64,000 nucleotides of DNA from Bacteroidia bacterium (GCA_018401705.1 JAGYKL010000012.1:47745-111744), one strand, 5' to 3'; positions 1 through 10,356 are shown, counted from the first letter of the stretch. A program made the numbers and translations. The notes: generated by a model not told the origin, from the letters alone.

Positions 1-399
1 TAATTCAAACGCTTTAATGTGCATAAACATTTGCCCCTTATCGTCTGCAGCTCCTCGAGCATAAATCTTATTATCTCTGATTACAGGCTCAAAAGCAGGC
101 GATGTCCACAAATCAAGAGGGTCAGGTGGTTGAACATCGTAATGGCCATAAACCAAAACTGTAGGCAAAGAAACATCTACAATCTTTTCGCCGTAAACAA
201 TTGGATAACCAAGCGTTTGACAGATTTCAACTTGATTAGCTCCTGCTTTAATTAGTGAGTTCTTAATGGATTCAGCAGCCTTCAAAACATCACTTTTGTA
301 AAGAGGATCAGCACTTACAGAAGGAATTCTTAATAATTCAAAGAGCTCATTAATGAACTGTTCTTTGTGTTGTTCTACTTTTTCTTTGTAATTAATCAT
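1..399 (-). CDS. M20-family dipeptidase/carboxypeptidase, N-terminal part (runs off the window)
   Basis: This minus-strand reading frame opens at ATG 397-399 and is still open at base 1, giving the first 133 residues. It shows the M20 metallopeptidase pattern: a leading helix with LLRIPSVSAD, then GHYDVQP at residues 85-91, where H86 is a predicted zinc ligand and D88 the adjacent conserved aspartate, and ARGAADDKG near residues 114-122 with the bridging aspartate. Such enzymes hydrolyse dipeptides or N-acyl amino acids in the cytoplasm with two zinc ions. The remaining ligands and the lid domain lie outside the window, so substrate preference cannot be judged. No signal peptide is visible. 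Confidence 0.9.
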   Translation of the reverse strand, partial: MINYKEKVEQHKEQFINELFELLRIPSVSADPLYKSDVLKAAESIKNSLIKAGANQVEICQTLGYPIVYGEKIVDVSLPTVLVYGHYDVQPPDPLDLWTSPAFEPVIRDNKIYARGAADDKGQMFMHIKAFEL

Positions 400-537
400 G
401 TTTTATTCGATAAAGGGTAAAAATTGTGGTTGGAAAAAGCTTAATTTTACTTAAAATTTGGCATGAATTTAGTTAATTGTTAAAAGAAAGTTTTTTAGAT
501 TTCAAACATACAATCGAATTCTGCGTTGAGCAATCAA

Positions 538-2652
538 ATGATTTATAAGTTTAATAAATATCGAATAGTTGTTTTCATCTTAACTTTGTTTATGATGTTG
601 TCAAACTATTCGTTTTCTCAACTTATAGTATCTCAACAAAATGCAACGTCATTAGTTCAAGATGTTTTGGTTGGTTCAGGTGTTACCGTTTCGAACATTC
701 AGTTTTCCGGAGCAGCTCAAATGATAGGTAGTTTTAATGGTGCAAACTCCAATATCGGATTATCATCCGGGATTGTGATGAGTACAGGAAGAATACAGGA
801 CGCAACCGGCCCCAATAATAGTCCAAGTAAAGGCGAAGATTTAAATCAGAATGGATATGGCCCTTTAGAAGCCATACTTGGAGGAGGAGAGCAAACTAAA
901 GACGCCGCTGTATTAAGTTTCAATTTCTTTTGTGAAAGTGATTTGGTGCAATTCAAGTATGTTTTTGCATCTGAGGAATATCCTGAATATGTTGGGTCTG
1001 AATTCAATGATATTTTCGCTTTCTTCATTTCTGGGCCTGGAATACCAGGTACTCAAAACATTGGTCTTATTCCAAATACGAATCAACCTGTTGCAATAAA
1101 CAATGTAAATGCTGGAAGCTTTCAGAATTTCTTTGTGAATAATGGTAATGGAATATCAGGAGGAGGTAGTACGGTTCAGTTTGATGGTTTTACAAGACCT
1201 TTTATCGCCGAAGCAACAGTAGTGCCATGTCAGACCTATACAATAACAATGGCTATTGCTGATGTAGGTGACGGTATTTATGATTCAGCTGTTTTTTTGG
1301 AGGCTCAAAGCTTTAGTTCGTCTGAAGTAACTATTGAACAGCAACCTAGTTATATTGAAGGCTCTGATGTAATTTATGAGGATTGTGGTTTTAATACCAT
1401 CACGATTCGAAGGAGCGGTCAAACATCAACACCTTTAACCATTCTCTTGGAATCAGCAGGCTCTGCAACTTATGGCGTAGATTATTCATCTTTTCCTCTA
1501 TCTGTTACTTTTCAGCCTGGACAAGAAACGATTTCTTTCGATATTGAAGCCTTTTCTGATGCGATAGTTGAAACTGGAGGAGAATCAGTTTCAGTTATTT
1601 ACAGAGATAGTGGCTGCACTGGAGTTGAATTAAAAAGAGTTGACTTCTTTATTTACGACCCGCCTCCTGTGCTAAGTATAAATCCTGGTGTAACTCAACA
1701 ACTAATTTGTCCCAAGCAACCTGTGGTTTTAAACGCTTCTGTTGCAGGAGGAGTTTCTCCTTATGCTATTACTTGGTTGGGCGTTGGTTCTGGCAATCCA
1801 GTTACTGCATATCCTGATTCATCAACATGGTACGTTGTAAATGCCATAGATCAATGCGGCTCATTGATTAAGGATTCTGTTTTGGTTGATATACCTGGAT
1901 ATGTTCCCTTGAGGCTTTATGTTACAAATGACACACTTATCTGTAGAGGTGAAATTGCCAAAATTGGAGGCTCTGCAACTGGAGGTAAGCTTCCGTTAAT
2001 TTATACTTGGGGAGATGTTATTGGACAACCTCCGATTAGATTTGTTCAACCGCAAACTACAACATTATATACGTTATCTGTTACTGATTCATGTGGTATA
2101 ACCGTACCTAAAGATATTGAGGTTGAAGTAAACGACGTACATGCCCTTTATACAGTGCGTTACATAACCAACTCAACAGTTCAGTTTCTGGATTTATCAT
2201 ACGAAGATATTGTATCATGGGATTGGGATTTTGGCGATGGTGTAGGTTTTTCTGAAGAATCTAATCCATTGTATGCATTTCCTGATACTGGTACTTTTCC
2301 TGTTCGATTAATTGTTTCGAATTCAGACCGCTGTAAAGACACAGTTGAAAATCCTATTAAGTCATTCCCGCCATTTCACTTTTACATACCCAATGCTTTT
2401 ACCCCTGATGGAGATGGTATAAATGATAGTTTTTCGGGAATTGGCGAGGGATTCTTGTCTTACGAAATGTATATTTATAACCGTTGGGGTGAAGAAATAT
2501 TTTTCACAGATGATTACTCAGCCAAGTGGGGGAGAGGACCACGAGGAATTCTAGACAGAATACCTATTGACGTTTACGCTTACAAAATTATCCTAACACT
2601 TCCAACCTTAGAAAAGGAAGAATATATAGGCAGAGTATCGGTTGTAAGGTAA
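538..2652 (+). CDS. Choice-of-anchor L and PKD domain protein with T9SS type B sorting domain
   Basis: This is a predicted secreted surface protein of about 704 residues. I chose ATG 538 over the in-frame TTG at 526 because it gives a compact signal peptide (positive N-terminus, hydrophobic FILTLFMMLSNYSFS, then Q). Residues about 30-200 match the choice-of-anchor L domain, with the motifs GIVMSTG and FASEEYPEYVGSEFND. Immunoglobulin-like segments follow, then a PKD domain with WDWDFGDG near residue 565. The last about 85 residues are the gliding-motility type C-terminal domain used for T9SS type B export (IPNAFTPDGDGIND, then YNRWGEEIF). It is the first of three consecutive proteins with this tail. 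Its ligand is unknown; adhesion or matrix function is inferred. Confidence 0.9.
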   Translation: MIYKFNKYRIVVFILTLFMMLSNYSFSQLIVSQQNATSLVQDVLVGSGVTVSNIQFSGAAQMIGSFNGANSNIGLSSGIVMSTGRIQDATGPNNSPSKGEDLNQNGYGPLEAILGGGEQTKDAAVLSFNFFCESDLVQFKYVFASEEYPEYVGSEFNDIFAFFISGPGIPGTQNIGLIPNTNQPVAINNVNAGSFQNFFVNNGNGISGGGSTVQFDGFTRPFIAEATVVPCQTYTITMAIADVGDGIYDSAVFLEAQSFSSSEVTIEQQPSYIEGSDVIYEDCGFNTITIRRSGQTSTPLTILLESAGSATYGVDYSSFPLSVTFQPGQETISFDIEAFSDAIVETGGESVSVIYRDSGCTGVELKRVDFFIYDPPPVLSINPGVTQQLICPKQPVVLNASVAGGVSPYAITWLGVGSGNPVTAYPDSSTWYVVNAIDQCGSLIKDSVLVDIPGYVPLRLYVTNDTLICRGEIAKIGGSATGGKLPLIYTWGDVIGQPPIRFVQPQTTTLYTLSVTDSCGITVPKDIEVEVNDVHALYTVRYITNSTVQFLDLSYEDIVSWDWDFGDGVGFSEESNPLYAFPDTGTFPVRLIVSNSDRCKDTVENPIKSFPPFHFYIPNAFTPDGDGINDSFSGIGEGFLSYEMYIYNRWGEEIFFTDDYSAKWGRGPRGILDRIPIDVYAYKIILTLPTLEKEEYIGRVSVVR

Positions 2653-2712
2653 ATAAGCGTTGATTAAATATATTATTGTAATTTACATCGTTAATTTCTT
2701 TAATAGGCATTT

Positions 2713-4890
2713 GTGAGATTACGTCTACTTCTGATAATAACTTCTTTAGTTTTTCAGTGTCTTTCACTGAATGCTACTCATATTATTGGAGGTGAAATAT
2801 ATTATGACTGTTTGGGTAACAATCAGTTTAGAGTTGTTTTAAAACTTTACAGAGACTGCTTATTAGGACAAGCACCTTATGATGACCCAGCAAATGTTGC
2901 TGTTTATAATAGTCAAGGTGCACTTATCCGTAACATAGAAATGGTTTTTCCAGGAAGCTCACTAGTCCCTCAAGGAAGCATTAATCCTTGCTATCAAGAT
3001 GAAGCTAACTTGTGCGTTGAGGAAGCAATTTATGAAGAAATAGTTACACTTCCGCCTACAAGCGGAGGATATACGCTTGTTTATCAGAGATGTTGCAGAA
3101 ACCAATCGATACTGAATATTAACGATCCAGGCGATACAGGAGCAACTTACATGATAAATATTCCTGAATCTGCGTTTACTGACTGTAACTCAAGTCCACG
3201 TTTCAACATTTTTCCACCAATTGTATTGTGCATTAATGATCCACTTCAATTCGATCATTCAGCTACAGACCCAGACGGGGATTCCTTGGTTTATTCATTC
3301 TGCGATCCCTTCGAAGGAGCTTCTCCTGATGATCCAATGCCAATTCCCCCCGGTCCACCGCCTTATAATTTTGTAAATTTTATAGCTCCATTTTCAGCAA
3401 ATAACCCTTTGCCTTCAAATCCAATTCCAAATGTTGACCCATCTAGTGGACAATTAACAGGTTTTCCAACGCAGATCGGGCAATATGTTGTTGCCGTGTG
3501 TGTTAGTGAATATAGAGATGGTATATTATTGAGCACTAATAAAAGAGACTTCCAATTCAACGTAGTTAATTGCAGTGGAGAGTCAACAGCTTCCTTCGAA
3601 GCTCCAACAGCTGAGATAAATATTGACGGATCTGTTTTTTGTAATGGTTTATCTGTAAACTTTATTGATCAAAGTGAGAATGCTCTGTTTTATTTATGGG
3701 ATTTTGGCGTTCCAGGAATTAATACTGATATAAGCACATCTCAAAACCCTGTTTATGTTTATCCAGACACAGGCAGATATATTGCAACTCTTATTGTTAA
3801 CCCCGGCTATTCTTGCGCTGACACAACATTTTTGCAAGTTGGAGTTTATGCTGAACTCGTAGCTGACATCAATGGCATTGATGGGCAGTGCATAATTAAT
3901 AATTCGTTTTCTTTTGGTGCTGAAGGAGATTTTGATGCTGATGCTAGTTTCTTCTGGGAGTTTTCAGGTCCTTCATCTTATTCAAGTTCAAGCCAGATGA
4001 ATCCTCCAGCAGTTTCATATTCCGAAGCAGGAAGTTTTGAGGCTTACTTGAGCATAACCACAACTCATTGCCTGGCTTTTGATACAATTGAGGTGATTGT
4101 TTATCCTGAATTGCAAATAGACCTTGATATCAGTGATGCTGATGCATGTGTTCCTGCTTCAATTGAGTTTGACAATTTATCGCCTGATTCCCCGGGAGCA
4201 ATTTACTTGTGGAATTTTGGAGATGGTAACACTTCTAATCAATATGCACCTGTTCACTTTTATGAAGAACCTGGCGTTTACGATATTCAATTGAGCGTTG
4301 AACACGTAATAGGTTGTGTAGGAACCGTATCAGAAACATTTCCACAATATATTAGAATAAGGCCTAGACCTGATGCTGGCATTGATGCTGAACCATCTGA
4401 AGTAGACATTTTAGATCCAACGGTTGTTCTGTATGATATTTCATCAGGGCAAATTTCAAGTTGGATAAATCCGGGGACTGGAGAGGAGTTTTTTGAATCG
4501 TCCATTGAGTTTGTTTATTCAGATACCGGTAATTACACAGCTATGGTTGTTGCCTTGAACTCAGAGGGATGCTATGACACAGCTTCTGTAATTGTTAGAG
4601 TTAATCCTGTTTTTAATGTCTATATTCCTAACGCTTTTTCTCCCAATGGAGATGGCATTAACGAAGTATTTATTGCTAAGGGAGAAGGTTTTGTAGAGTT
4701 CTCAATGGCAATTTTTGATAGGTGGGGCGACGAAATCTTCACCAGCAAAAGCGAGGAAGTTCCATGGGATGGAAGAGCCAACAGGGGTAGTGATATTGCG
4801 CAATCTGGAGTGTACAATTATAAGTTTTGGATTACAGATGTTTTCAACACTGAGCATGTTTTTACAGGAAGAGTTCTCCTCATTCGCTAG
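2713..4890 (+). CDS. PKD-repeat surface protein with T9SS type B sorting domain
   Basis: This secreted protein of about 725 residues starts at GTG 2713, which gives a good signal peptide (RLRLLLIITSLVFQCLSLNA) followed by THIIGGEIYYDCLG, a common N-terminal opening of large Bacteroidota surface proteins. PKD-type folds are visible as YLWDFGVPG near residue 340 and YLWNFGDGNTS near residue 500. The C-terminus repeats the type B sorting domain (IPNAFSPNGDGINEVF, then FDRWGDEIF). It begins 60 bp after the previous gene and may be co-transcribed with it. No catalytic motif was seen, so an adhesive or structural role is inferred. Confidence 0.88.
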   Translation: MRLRLLLIITSLVFQCLSLNATHIIGGEIYYDCLGNNQFRVVLKLYRDCLLGQAPYDDPANVAVYNSQGALIRNIEMVFPGSSLVPQGSINPCYQDEANLCVEEAIYEEIVTLPPTSGGYTLVYQRCCRNQSILNINDPGDTGATYMINIPESAFTDCNSSPRFNIFPPIVLCINDPLQFDHSATDPDGDSLVYSFCDPFEGASPDDPMPIPPGPPPYNFVNFIAPFSANNPLPSNPIPNVDPSSGQLTGFPTQIGQYVVAVCVSEYRDGILLSTNKRDFQFNVVNCSGESTASFEAPTAEINIDGSVFCNGLSVNFIDQSENALFYLWDFGVPGINTDISTSQNPVYVYPDTGRYIATLIVNPGYSCADTTFLQVGVYAELVADINGIDGQCIINNSFSFGAEGDFDADASFFWEFSGPSSYSSSSQMNPPAVSYSEAGSFEAYLSITTTHCLAFDTIEVIVYPELQIDLDISDADACVPASIEFDNLSPDSPGAIYLWNFGDGNTSNQYAPVHFYEEPGVYDIQLSVEHVIGCVGTVSETFPQYIRIRPRPDAGIDAEPSEVDILDPTVVLYDISSGQISSWINPGTGEEFFESSIEFVYSDTGNYTAMVVALNSEGCYDTASVIVRVNPVFNVYIPNAFSPNGDGINEVFIAKGEGFVEFSMAIFDRWGDEIFTSKSEEVPWDGRANRGSDIAQSGVYNYKFWITDVFNTEHVFTGRVLLIR

Positions 4891-5030
4891 TAAATTCAAC
4901 TACTCGCTGAGTAGGTAAGATTAATTTCACATTTTGATAATTTAAGCATAGTATTTGGCAATTTGATTTTCATTGTGTCAACAAAACCTTATTTTTACAT
5001 GTTTAGTAAATGTAAATAGGTCTTCGTAAT

Positions 5031-8000
5031 TTGAAAAAGCTATACAAATATAAATATTTGATTTTCAGCTTTATTCTAGGATTTTTCTCCTTGAATATTG
5101 CTTCTGTTTCTTCTCAATCAGTAGAGATTGTTCCAGGGAATGATACCACACTTTGTACCAATCAGACATTACCTTTGACTGCTGTGATAGATCCAGAATC
5201 AACAGCTGGAGGAAGTACTGCCTTTGTAGGTTACGATTATGAAGAAATTCCTATTTCAGCTGGACCTACGGTGGGAACAAATATCCCACTCACTGACGAT
5301 GCCTATTCAAATGCAATTAACATAGGCTTCCCTTTCCAATTCTTCGGTACTGTTTACAATCAACTTTATGTTAGTTCAAATGGTTGGATAGGTTTTACAC
5401 CTCCATTAACTGGAGACTATACCCCAGAGCCATTTCCTATTTGTGGTGGCCCCAACCTTGGCATTTTAGCTTGCTGGCAAGATTTTAATCCAGGTGCAGG
5501 AGGTACAGTTACTTACACTACTACCGGCGTTGCCCCAAATAGAAGAGTTGTTATATCATGGAATAATGTTCCGTTTTTTGGAGGGACTTGTCCAGGGGTA
5601 ACATCTACTTTTCAAATTCATTTATATGAAACGACTCATATTATTGAGATTCACATCGTAAACAAACCCTCTTGCCCTGGATTATGGGGAACAGGTGCAG
5701 TTACTGGTGTGGTTGGAGCAAATACTGTTAATCCATGTAACTGCTATTACATAGAAAATCAATTTAATAATACTACTGGTGCAATTAATAATAGAGCATT
5801 CAGATATACTCCTATTCAAGGCACTTTAAATGGTGTAGATGCTGTACTTCAATCACTTCAGTGGAGTGTTAATGGAACAAACGTAGGGTCTGCGAACAGC
5901 CCCAACTACACAGCATTCATGCTAAACACTACTGCTGATAGAGTTGTTGTTGTGACTGCAACATTCAGTATTCCTTGTGTTGGGAATGTAGTTGTGAAAG
6001 ATACTGTTGTTATTTCCCCGGCTCAGTATGATCCAAATTTCTCGATTACTTCACCAATTTGTGCTGGGCAAGAAACATCGTTATTCACATTTACAGGTTC
6101 TCCTATCCCTCCAGCAAATGCTACTTTAACTTGGGATTTTGACGGAGGAGTTGCCTTGCCAGGCAATGGATTGGGTCCTCATGATGTTTCATGGGCTACT
6201 CCTGGAAATAAGAATGTAAGCCTTTCCATTACCGGAGGAGCATGTGCAGCAGCTGCGTTCGATACGATTGTTGAAGTTGTAGCTTCTCCAACATCAACTT
6301 TTACATCTACAGCCGAAGTATGTGGAGCAGCTTCTGCAACAATAACTTATACTGGAAATGCTCCAGCAAGCGCTAATTATACCTGGGATTTTGATGGCGG
6401 AGTTGCTGTTCCTGCAAGCGGCCAAGGTCCGTTCTCTGTAACGTGGGCTACGCCAGGGTTAAAAAACGTTAGTCTTAGTGTTGGAATTGGTTCTTGTGTT
6501 TCAAGTGAAACAGTTGCACAGGTTAATGTTTTACCCCCACCATCATCATCTTTTGTTGTTTCAAGTGCTTCAGTTTGTGCAGAAGCATCTGTAACTGTTA
6601 CTTTTACTGGAACATCTCCTGCCAGTGCTAATTACACTTGGAATTTTGACGGTGGTGTTGCTGTCCCTGCTAATGGGCAAGGACCTTTTGATGTAACCTG
6701 GTCAAGTGGAGGTATTAAAAATATAAGCCTTCAAGTTAATGATAATGGGTGTATTTCTCCGTTAACATCTGTACCAGTTACTGTAAATTCTATTCCTACA
6801 GCTGATTTTACATCAAGTGCTGCAGTTTGTCCTGGAGGTAATGCAAGTATTACTTATACAGGAACTGCTACTGCTGCTGCTTCATTTAATTGGTCATGGG
6901 ATTCTGGAACTGCTTTGCCTGGTAATGGTATTGGTCCCCATTCAGTTAATTGGGCAACTCAAGGAAATAAAAATATTAGTTTAACTGTAACTCAAAATGG
7001 GTGTGTTTCTGAACCATTCAATGCTGTTGTTACTGTCAATCCTATACCTACTTCTACTTTTACAGCAAATCCTTCAGGAGTTTGTGTGGGAGCATCAACC
7101 ACACTCTCTTATACAGGAACGGCCTCTGCAACTGCAACATACAATTGGAACTTTAATTCAGGGACTTCAATCCCTGGAGGCACTTCTCAAGGTCCTCAAT
7201 CAGTATCATGGAATGCAGAAGGACAAAAAAATATTACATTGACAGTAACTGAAAATGGATGTGTTTCAACACAAACTTCTGTTTCAGTAGATGTATTCCC
7301 AACTCCTACAGGTAATTTTACTCTTACACCTGCAGTTTGTCCAGGTGATGATGCCACTGCCACTTATACTGGAACTGGAACCGCAGCAGCAACTTATACT
7401 TGGTCATTTAACGGAGGAACGTCAACACCTGCGCCAGGGACATCTGGTCCATATGCTGTTAACTGGAACACTTCAGGAAATAAAACGGTATCTCTTGTAG
7501 TTACTGAAAATGGCTGTGCTTCTCAGCCATTTTCACAAAATGTTGAGGTTTATCAAATACCATCTTCAGCTTTCACTGCTTCTAGCCCTATTTGTGCTGG
7601 AGAATCAACCACATTGAATTACGTGGGTGCAGCATCAGCTTCAGCAACCTACGATTGGACAATGGCTGCAGGCAATCCTTCTAGCGCAAGCGGCATTGGA
7701 CCTCATTCTGTCAACTATAATACTGAAGGAACTTACTTTCTAGAGTTAAGGGTAACTGAGAATGGCTGTGAATCAACTGTAACACAGGTGCAAGTTGTAG
7801 TAAACCCAATTCCAAGTTCTACTTTTGAATCAAACTCACCCATTTGTTTAGATGGTTTAGCAGAAGTAACTTACAACGGAGGAGCTCCGGCAAACGCTAT
7901 TTACAATTGGTCTTTTGATGGTGGTTTAGCTACAAGTGATAATGGACCAGGTCCAATTCTTATTAGATGGGATACACCAGGAGCTAAGACTGTATCCTTA

Positions 8001-9368
8001 AATGTAAATGCCTTAGGTTGTCAATCAACAAGTAGCACAGAAATGACAATAGATGTATTGCCGCTTCCAGTTGTAAATGCAGGTCTTGATGTTGAGGTAT
8101 GTTCTGGGGCAATTGCCCAATTAGGCGAGGCTGGTAACCCAAATTACACATATTCATGGTTACCATTGCAAGGATTAAGTGATCCGAATGCTTCTGCAAC
8201 ATCGGCTCAATTAATGAATAATACCACAAACACAATAAATCAAGTATATATATTAACTGCTAATGATGGCTTGTGTGAAGCTTCTGATTCTGTTATTTAT
8301 TCAGTTACAGCTCCACCATTTGTTTCCTTTGTATCTCCTTCAGGACAGTGCTTTGATGGACATTCTTTTGATTTTGTTGCAATTGGTGATTTTACACCAA
8401 CAGCTGACTTTATTTGGAATTTTGGTCCCAACGCAATTACTCCTTCTAGTTCAGTATTAAATCCTTCTAACATTACGTTTGATACTACGGGCTCCCAAAC
8501 AATTAGCCTTCAGGTAGACGATGGTGGATGTTTCTCTAATTTGTATACGGCTGATGTTGTTATTTATAAAGAGCCTGAAGCTGATTTCTATGCTGAGTTT
8601 ACTTCAGGATGCGATCCATTAGAAGTAAAATTTATTAATACATCAGAAGGGACTACCAATATGCAATACGAATGGAATTTTGGTGCTGGGCAGCCTTCAG
8701 CCTCTGAGCAGCCTTCATATACCTATGATAAACCAGGTATTTATGATGTTTCCTTAAATATCATAACTCAAAATGGCTGTAGTTCTAGTAAAGACAGGAA
8801 AGAATACATAAATGTCTATCCTACGCCTACAGCTGGTTTTAAAATGAGTTCTCTAACTGCTAATATCATTGAACCGATAATAAGTTTCAGTTCAATTGCA
8901 GTAAATGGAGACACTTCCTGGTATGTGATTGAGCCAATGGATACTTCTATTTTTGTAGATACTACTTTGTATGGTTCCTTCAACACTTTTGAATTTCCTG
9001 AAATTGGAGATTACTCCATTTATCAATATGTTGAAAATGAATTTGGATGTGTTGATTCAGCCGATAACAGAGTTAATATAAATACAGGGTATCGTATCTA
9101 TATTCCAAATAGCTTCTCACCAAATAATGATGGAATTAATGATTTCTTTCGTCCTTATGGGGAAGGAATAGCAAGCTATGAAATCAAAGTTTGGAACAGG
9201 TGGGGACAACAAGTCTATTCATCTTTTGACATTGAAAATGGCTGGGATGGTAAAGCATTTCTTTCAGACAAATTTGTTATCCCTGGCGTTTATCTTTATC
9301 GAATGGAGATATATGATGAACTTGGATATTCCTACAGCTATGAAGGCGTGGTGAATGTTTTGCAATAA
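5031..9368 (+). CDS. Giant PKD-like tandem-repeat protein with T9SS type B sorting domain
   Basis: This predicted secreted adhesin has 1445 residues. The start is TTG 5031; no ATG lies nearby, and TTG gives a signal peptide (KKLYKYKYLIFSFILGFFSL). Residues about 60-260 form a beta-rich domain with VSSNGWIGF. Residues about 333-1010 are eight tandem PKD-like repeats of about 85 residues, each with an early Cys, a Y/FNWxFDGG-type strand, a GPHxVxW turn and a late GC. Two further PKD domains follow, including YEWNFGAGQ. The end is a type B T9SS sorting domain (IPNSFSPNNDGINDFF, then WNRWGQQVY). Paired cysteines suggest one disulfide per repeat. Function beyond surface attachment is unknown. Confidence 0.9.
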   Translation: MKKLYKYKYLIFSFILGFFSLNIASVSSQSVEIVPGNDTTLCTNQTLPLTAVIDPESTAGGSTAFVGYDYEEIPISAGPTVGTNIPLTDDAYSNAINIGFPFQFFGTVYNQLYVSSNGWIGFTPPLTGDYTPEPFPICGGPNLGILACWQDFNPGAGGTVTYTTTGVAPNRRVVISWNNVPFFGGTCPGVTSTFQIHLYETTHIIEIHIVNKPSCPGLWGTGAVTGVVGANTVNPCNCYYIENQFNNTTGAINNRAFRYTPIQGTLNGVDAVLQSLQWSVNGTNVGSANSPNYTAFMLNTTADRVVVVTATFSIPCVGNVVVKDTVVISPAQYDPNFSITSPICAGQETSLFTFTGSPIPPANATLTWDFDGGVALPGNGLGPHDVSWATPGNKNVSLSITGGACAAAAFDTIVEVVASPTSTFTSTAEVCGAASATITYTGNAPASANYTWDFDGGVAVPASGQGPFSVTWATPGLKNVSLSVGIGSCVSSETVAQVNVLPPPSSSFVVSSASVCAEASVTVTFTGTSPASANYTWNFDGGVAVPANGQGPFDVTWSSGGIKNISLQVNDNGCISPLTSVPVTVNSIPTADFTSSAAVCPGGNASITYTGTATAAASFNWSWDSGTALPGNGIGPHSVNWATQGNKNISLTVTQNGCVSEPFNAVVTVNPIPTSTFTANPSGVCVGASTTLSYTGTASATATYNWNFNSGTSIPGGTSQGPQSVSWNAEGQKNITLTVTENGCVSTQTSVSVDVFPTPTGNFTLTPAVCPGDDATATYTGTGTAAATYTWSFNGGTSTPAPGTSGPYAVNWNTSGNKTVSLVVTENGCASQPFSQNVEVYQIPSSAFTASSPICAGESTTLNYVGAASASATYDWTMAAGNPSSASGIGPHSVNYNTEGTYFLELRVTENGCESTVTQVQVVVNPIPSSTFESNSPICLDGLAEVTYNGGAPANAIYNWSFDGGLATSDNGPGPILIRWDTPGAKTVSLNVNALGCQSTSSTEMTIDVLPLPVVNAGLDVEVCSGAIAQLGEAGNPNYTYSWLPLQGLSDPNASATSAQLMNNTTNTINQVYILTANDGLCEASDSVIYSVTAPPFVSFVSPSGQCFDGHSFDFVAIGDFTPTADFIWNFGPNAITPSSSVLNPSNITFDTTGSQTISLQVDDGGCFSNLYTADVVIYKEPEADFYAEFTSGCDPLEVKFINTSEGTTNMQYEWNFGAGQPSASEQPSYTYDKPGIYDVSLNIITQNGCSSSKDRKEYINVYPTPTAGFKMSSLTANIIEPIISFSSIAVNGDTSWYVIEPMDTSIFVDTTLYGSFNTFEFPEIGDYSIYQYVENEFGCVDSADNRVNINTGYRIYIPNSFSPNNDGINDFFRPYGEGIASYEIKVWNRWGQQVYSSFDIENGWDGKAFLSDKFVIPGVYLYRMEIYDELGYSYSYEGVVNVLQ

Positions 9369-9377
9369 GTTTTTCTA

Positions 9378-10292
9378 TTATAAATGCTTCATTAAATAAG
9401 AATACAAATCAATCATTGATTTGATATCTGCCTTATTTACCCATTCGTCTGGAGAATGAACATGTTTTTCAGGTGCTCCAATAAAACACCAGTCAATAGG
9501 GAATGGGGATTTTTGTATTTCAGTTCCGTCGCTACCTCCTGCACTTTCAACTTCTAGTTGGAAGTCAATGTTAGATTTTTTAGCTAACTCAATGATTCTG
9601 TTCAAGTAGGTTTTTCTTGGTATACCTGAGTCTCTCATTGAAATTGCTACTCCTTTTCCTGGTTTAACGCCCTCAGTAACCCAAGTGATATCAGATATTA
9701 ATGCTTGGAATACATTGTATTTTTTAGTTATGAAATCTGATATAAAACCCACAGTTCCCCCTCCATGTTCCTCAAAGCATGAGAAGGCAATGATTCCATT
9801 CTCTAGACTTTTAGCAACCTCCAAAGCTGAATAAACACCTAGTCTGTTATCCATATAGCAACATTGCACTGATTTGGAAGTTTCTCTAAATTCAGGCTTA
9901 AATGAAAGTGTTGTGCCTCTATCTATATTTCTATGGAAGTCCAGAAAAACCAATCCATCGTTTTCAACGATTATAGATCCTTGAATTTCTCCTTTCGAAT
10001 CGCTCCCTACTAAATCAATTCCGTGAGCGACCTTTGGGCCACCAATCCTAATCAGCTGATTATTATATCCAACTGTGAAGCCAATAGAATCGATATGAGC
10101 AAAAATCGCTGTAGTTGGCTTCCCAAACACCAGCACTAAACAATCCTGAAAGCCGGCGCCATGATATACTTTAGGCTTTGTAGTCCATTCACTAGAATGT
10201 TCATTGATATAATCCAATAAGAATCTTGTCATAGCACCTTCATCACCAGAAGTTGCTCTCACGGAACAGAGTTGTTTTAGCAGTTTCATCAC
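9378..10292 (-). CDS. M42-family metallo-aminopeptidase
   Basis: This 304-residue cytoplasmic peptidase belongs to the M42/M20 clan. Predicted zinc ligands are H66 and D68 in FAHIDSIGF, the Asp of CCYMDNRLG (bridging), the Glu pair in FEEHGGGTVG (one catalytic, one ligand), the Asp of ISDITW, and His in KHVHSPDEW near the end. The N-terminal motif LLKQLCSVRATSGDEG is typical of the family. M42 enzymes remove N-terminal residues from peptides and usually form dodecameric shells. The protein is shorter than the usual 340-360 residues, with a compact dimerisation domain. It lies downstream of a PKD protein on the same strand, but a terminator separates the two. Confidence 0.85.
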   Translation of the reverse strand: MMKLLKQLCSVRATSGDEGAMTRFLLDYINEHSSEWTTKPKVYHGAGFQDCLVLVFGKPTTAIFAHIDSIGFTVGYNNQLIRIGGPKVAHGIDLVGSDSKGEIQGSIIVENDGLVFLDFHRNIDRGTTLSFKPEFRETSKSVQCCYMDNRLGVYSALEVAKSLENGIIAFSCFEEHGGGTVGFISDFITKKYNVFQALISDITWVTEGVKPGKGVAISMRDSGIPRKTYLNRIIELAKKSNIDFQLEVESAGGSDGTEIQKSPFPIDWCFIGAPEKHVHSPDEWVNKADIKSMIDLYSYLMKHL

Positions 10293-10302
10293 GTCAAAGA
10301 TG

Positions 10303-10337
10303 AAAAAAAGCCTGAGAAAATAATTCCCAGGCTTTAA
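10303..10337 (-). terminator. Rho-independent terminator of the small PKD gene
   Basis: Read on the minus strand, an 8-bp stem AAAGCCTG/CAGGCTTT (arms 10328-10335 and 10307-10314) is followed by a run of T (A-tract 10303-10309 on the plus strand). It sits just after the stop of the 10357-11064 gene and before the M42 peptidase start. Confidence 0.75.
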
Positions 10338-10356
10338 TTAGTGCGAAATGTGGTGG

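Noticed and set aside
19..255. Plus-strand frame of 78 codons
   Set aside because: It is antisense to the clearly conserved M20 peptidase N-terminus.
6997..8460. Leu/Gln-rich frames overlapping the repeat region of the giant PKD protein
   Set aside because: They are out-of-frame products of repetitive Ser/Thr/Ala codons; no start context or family support.
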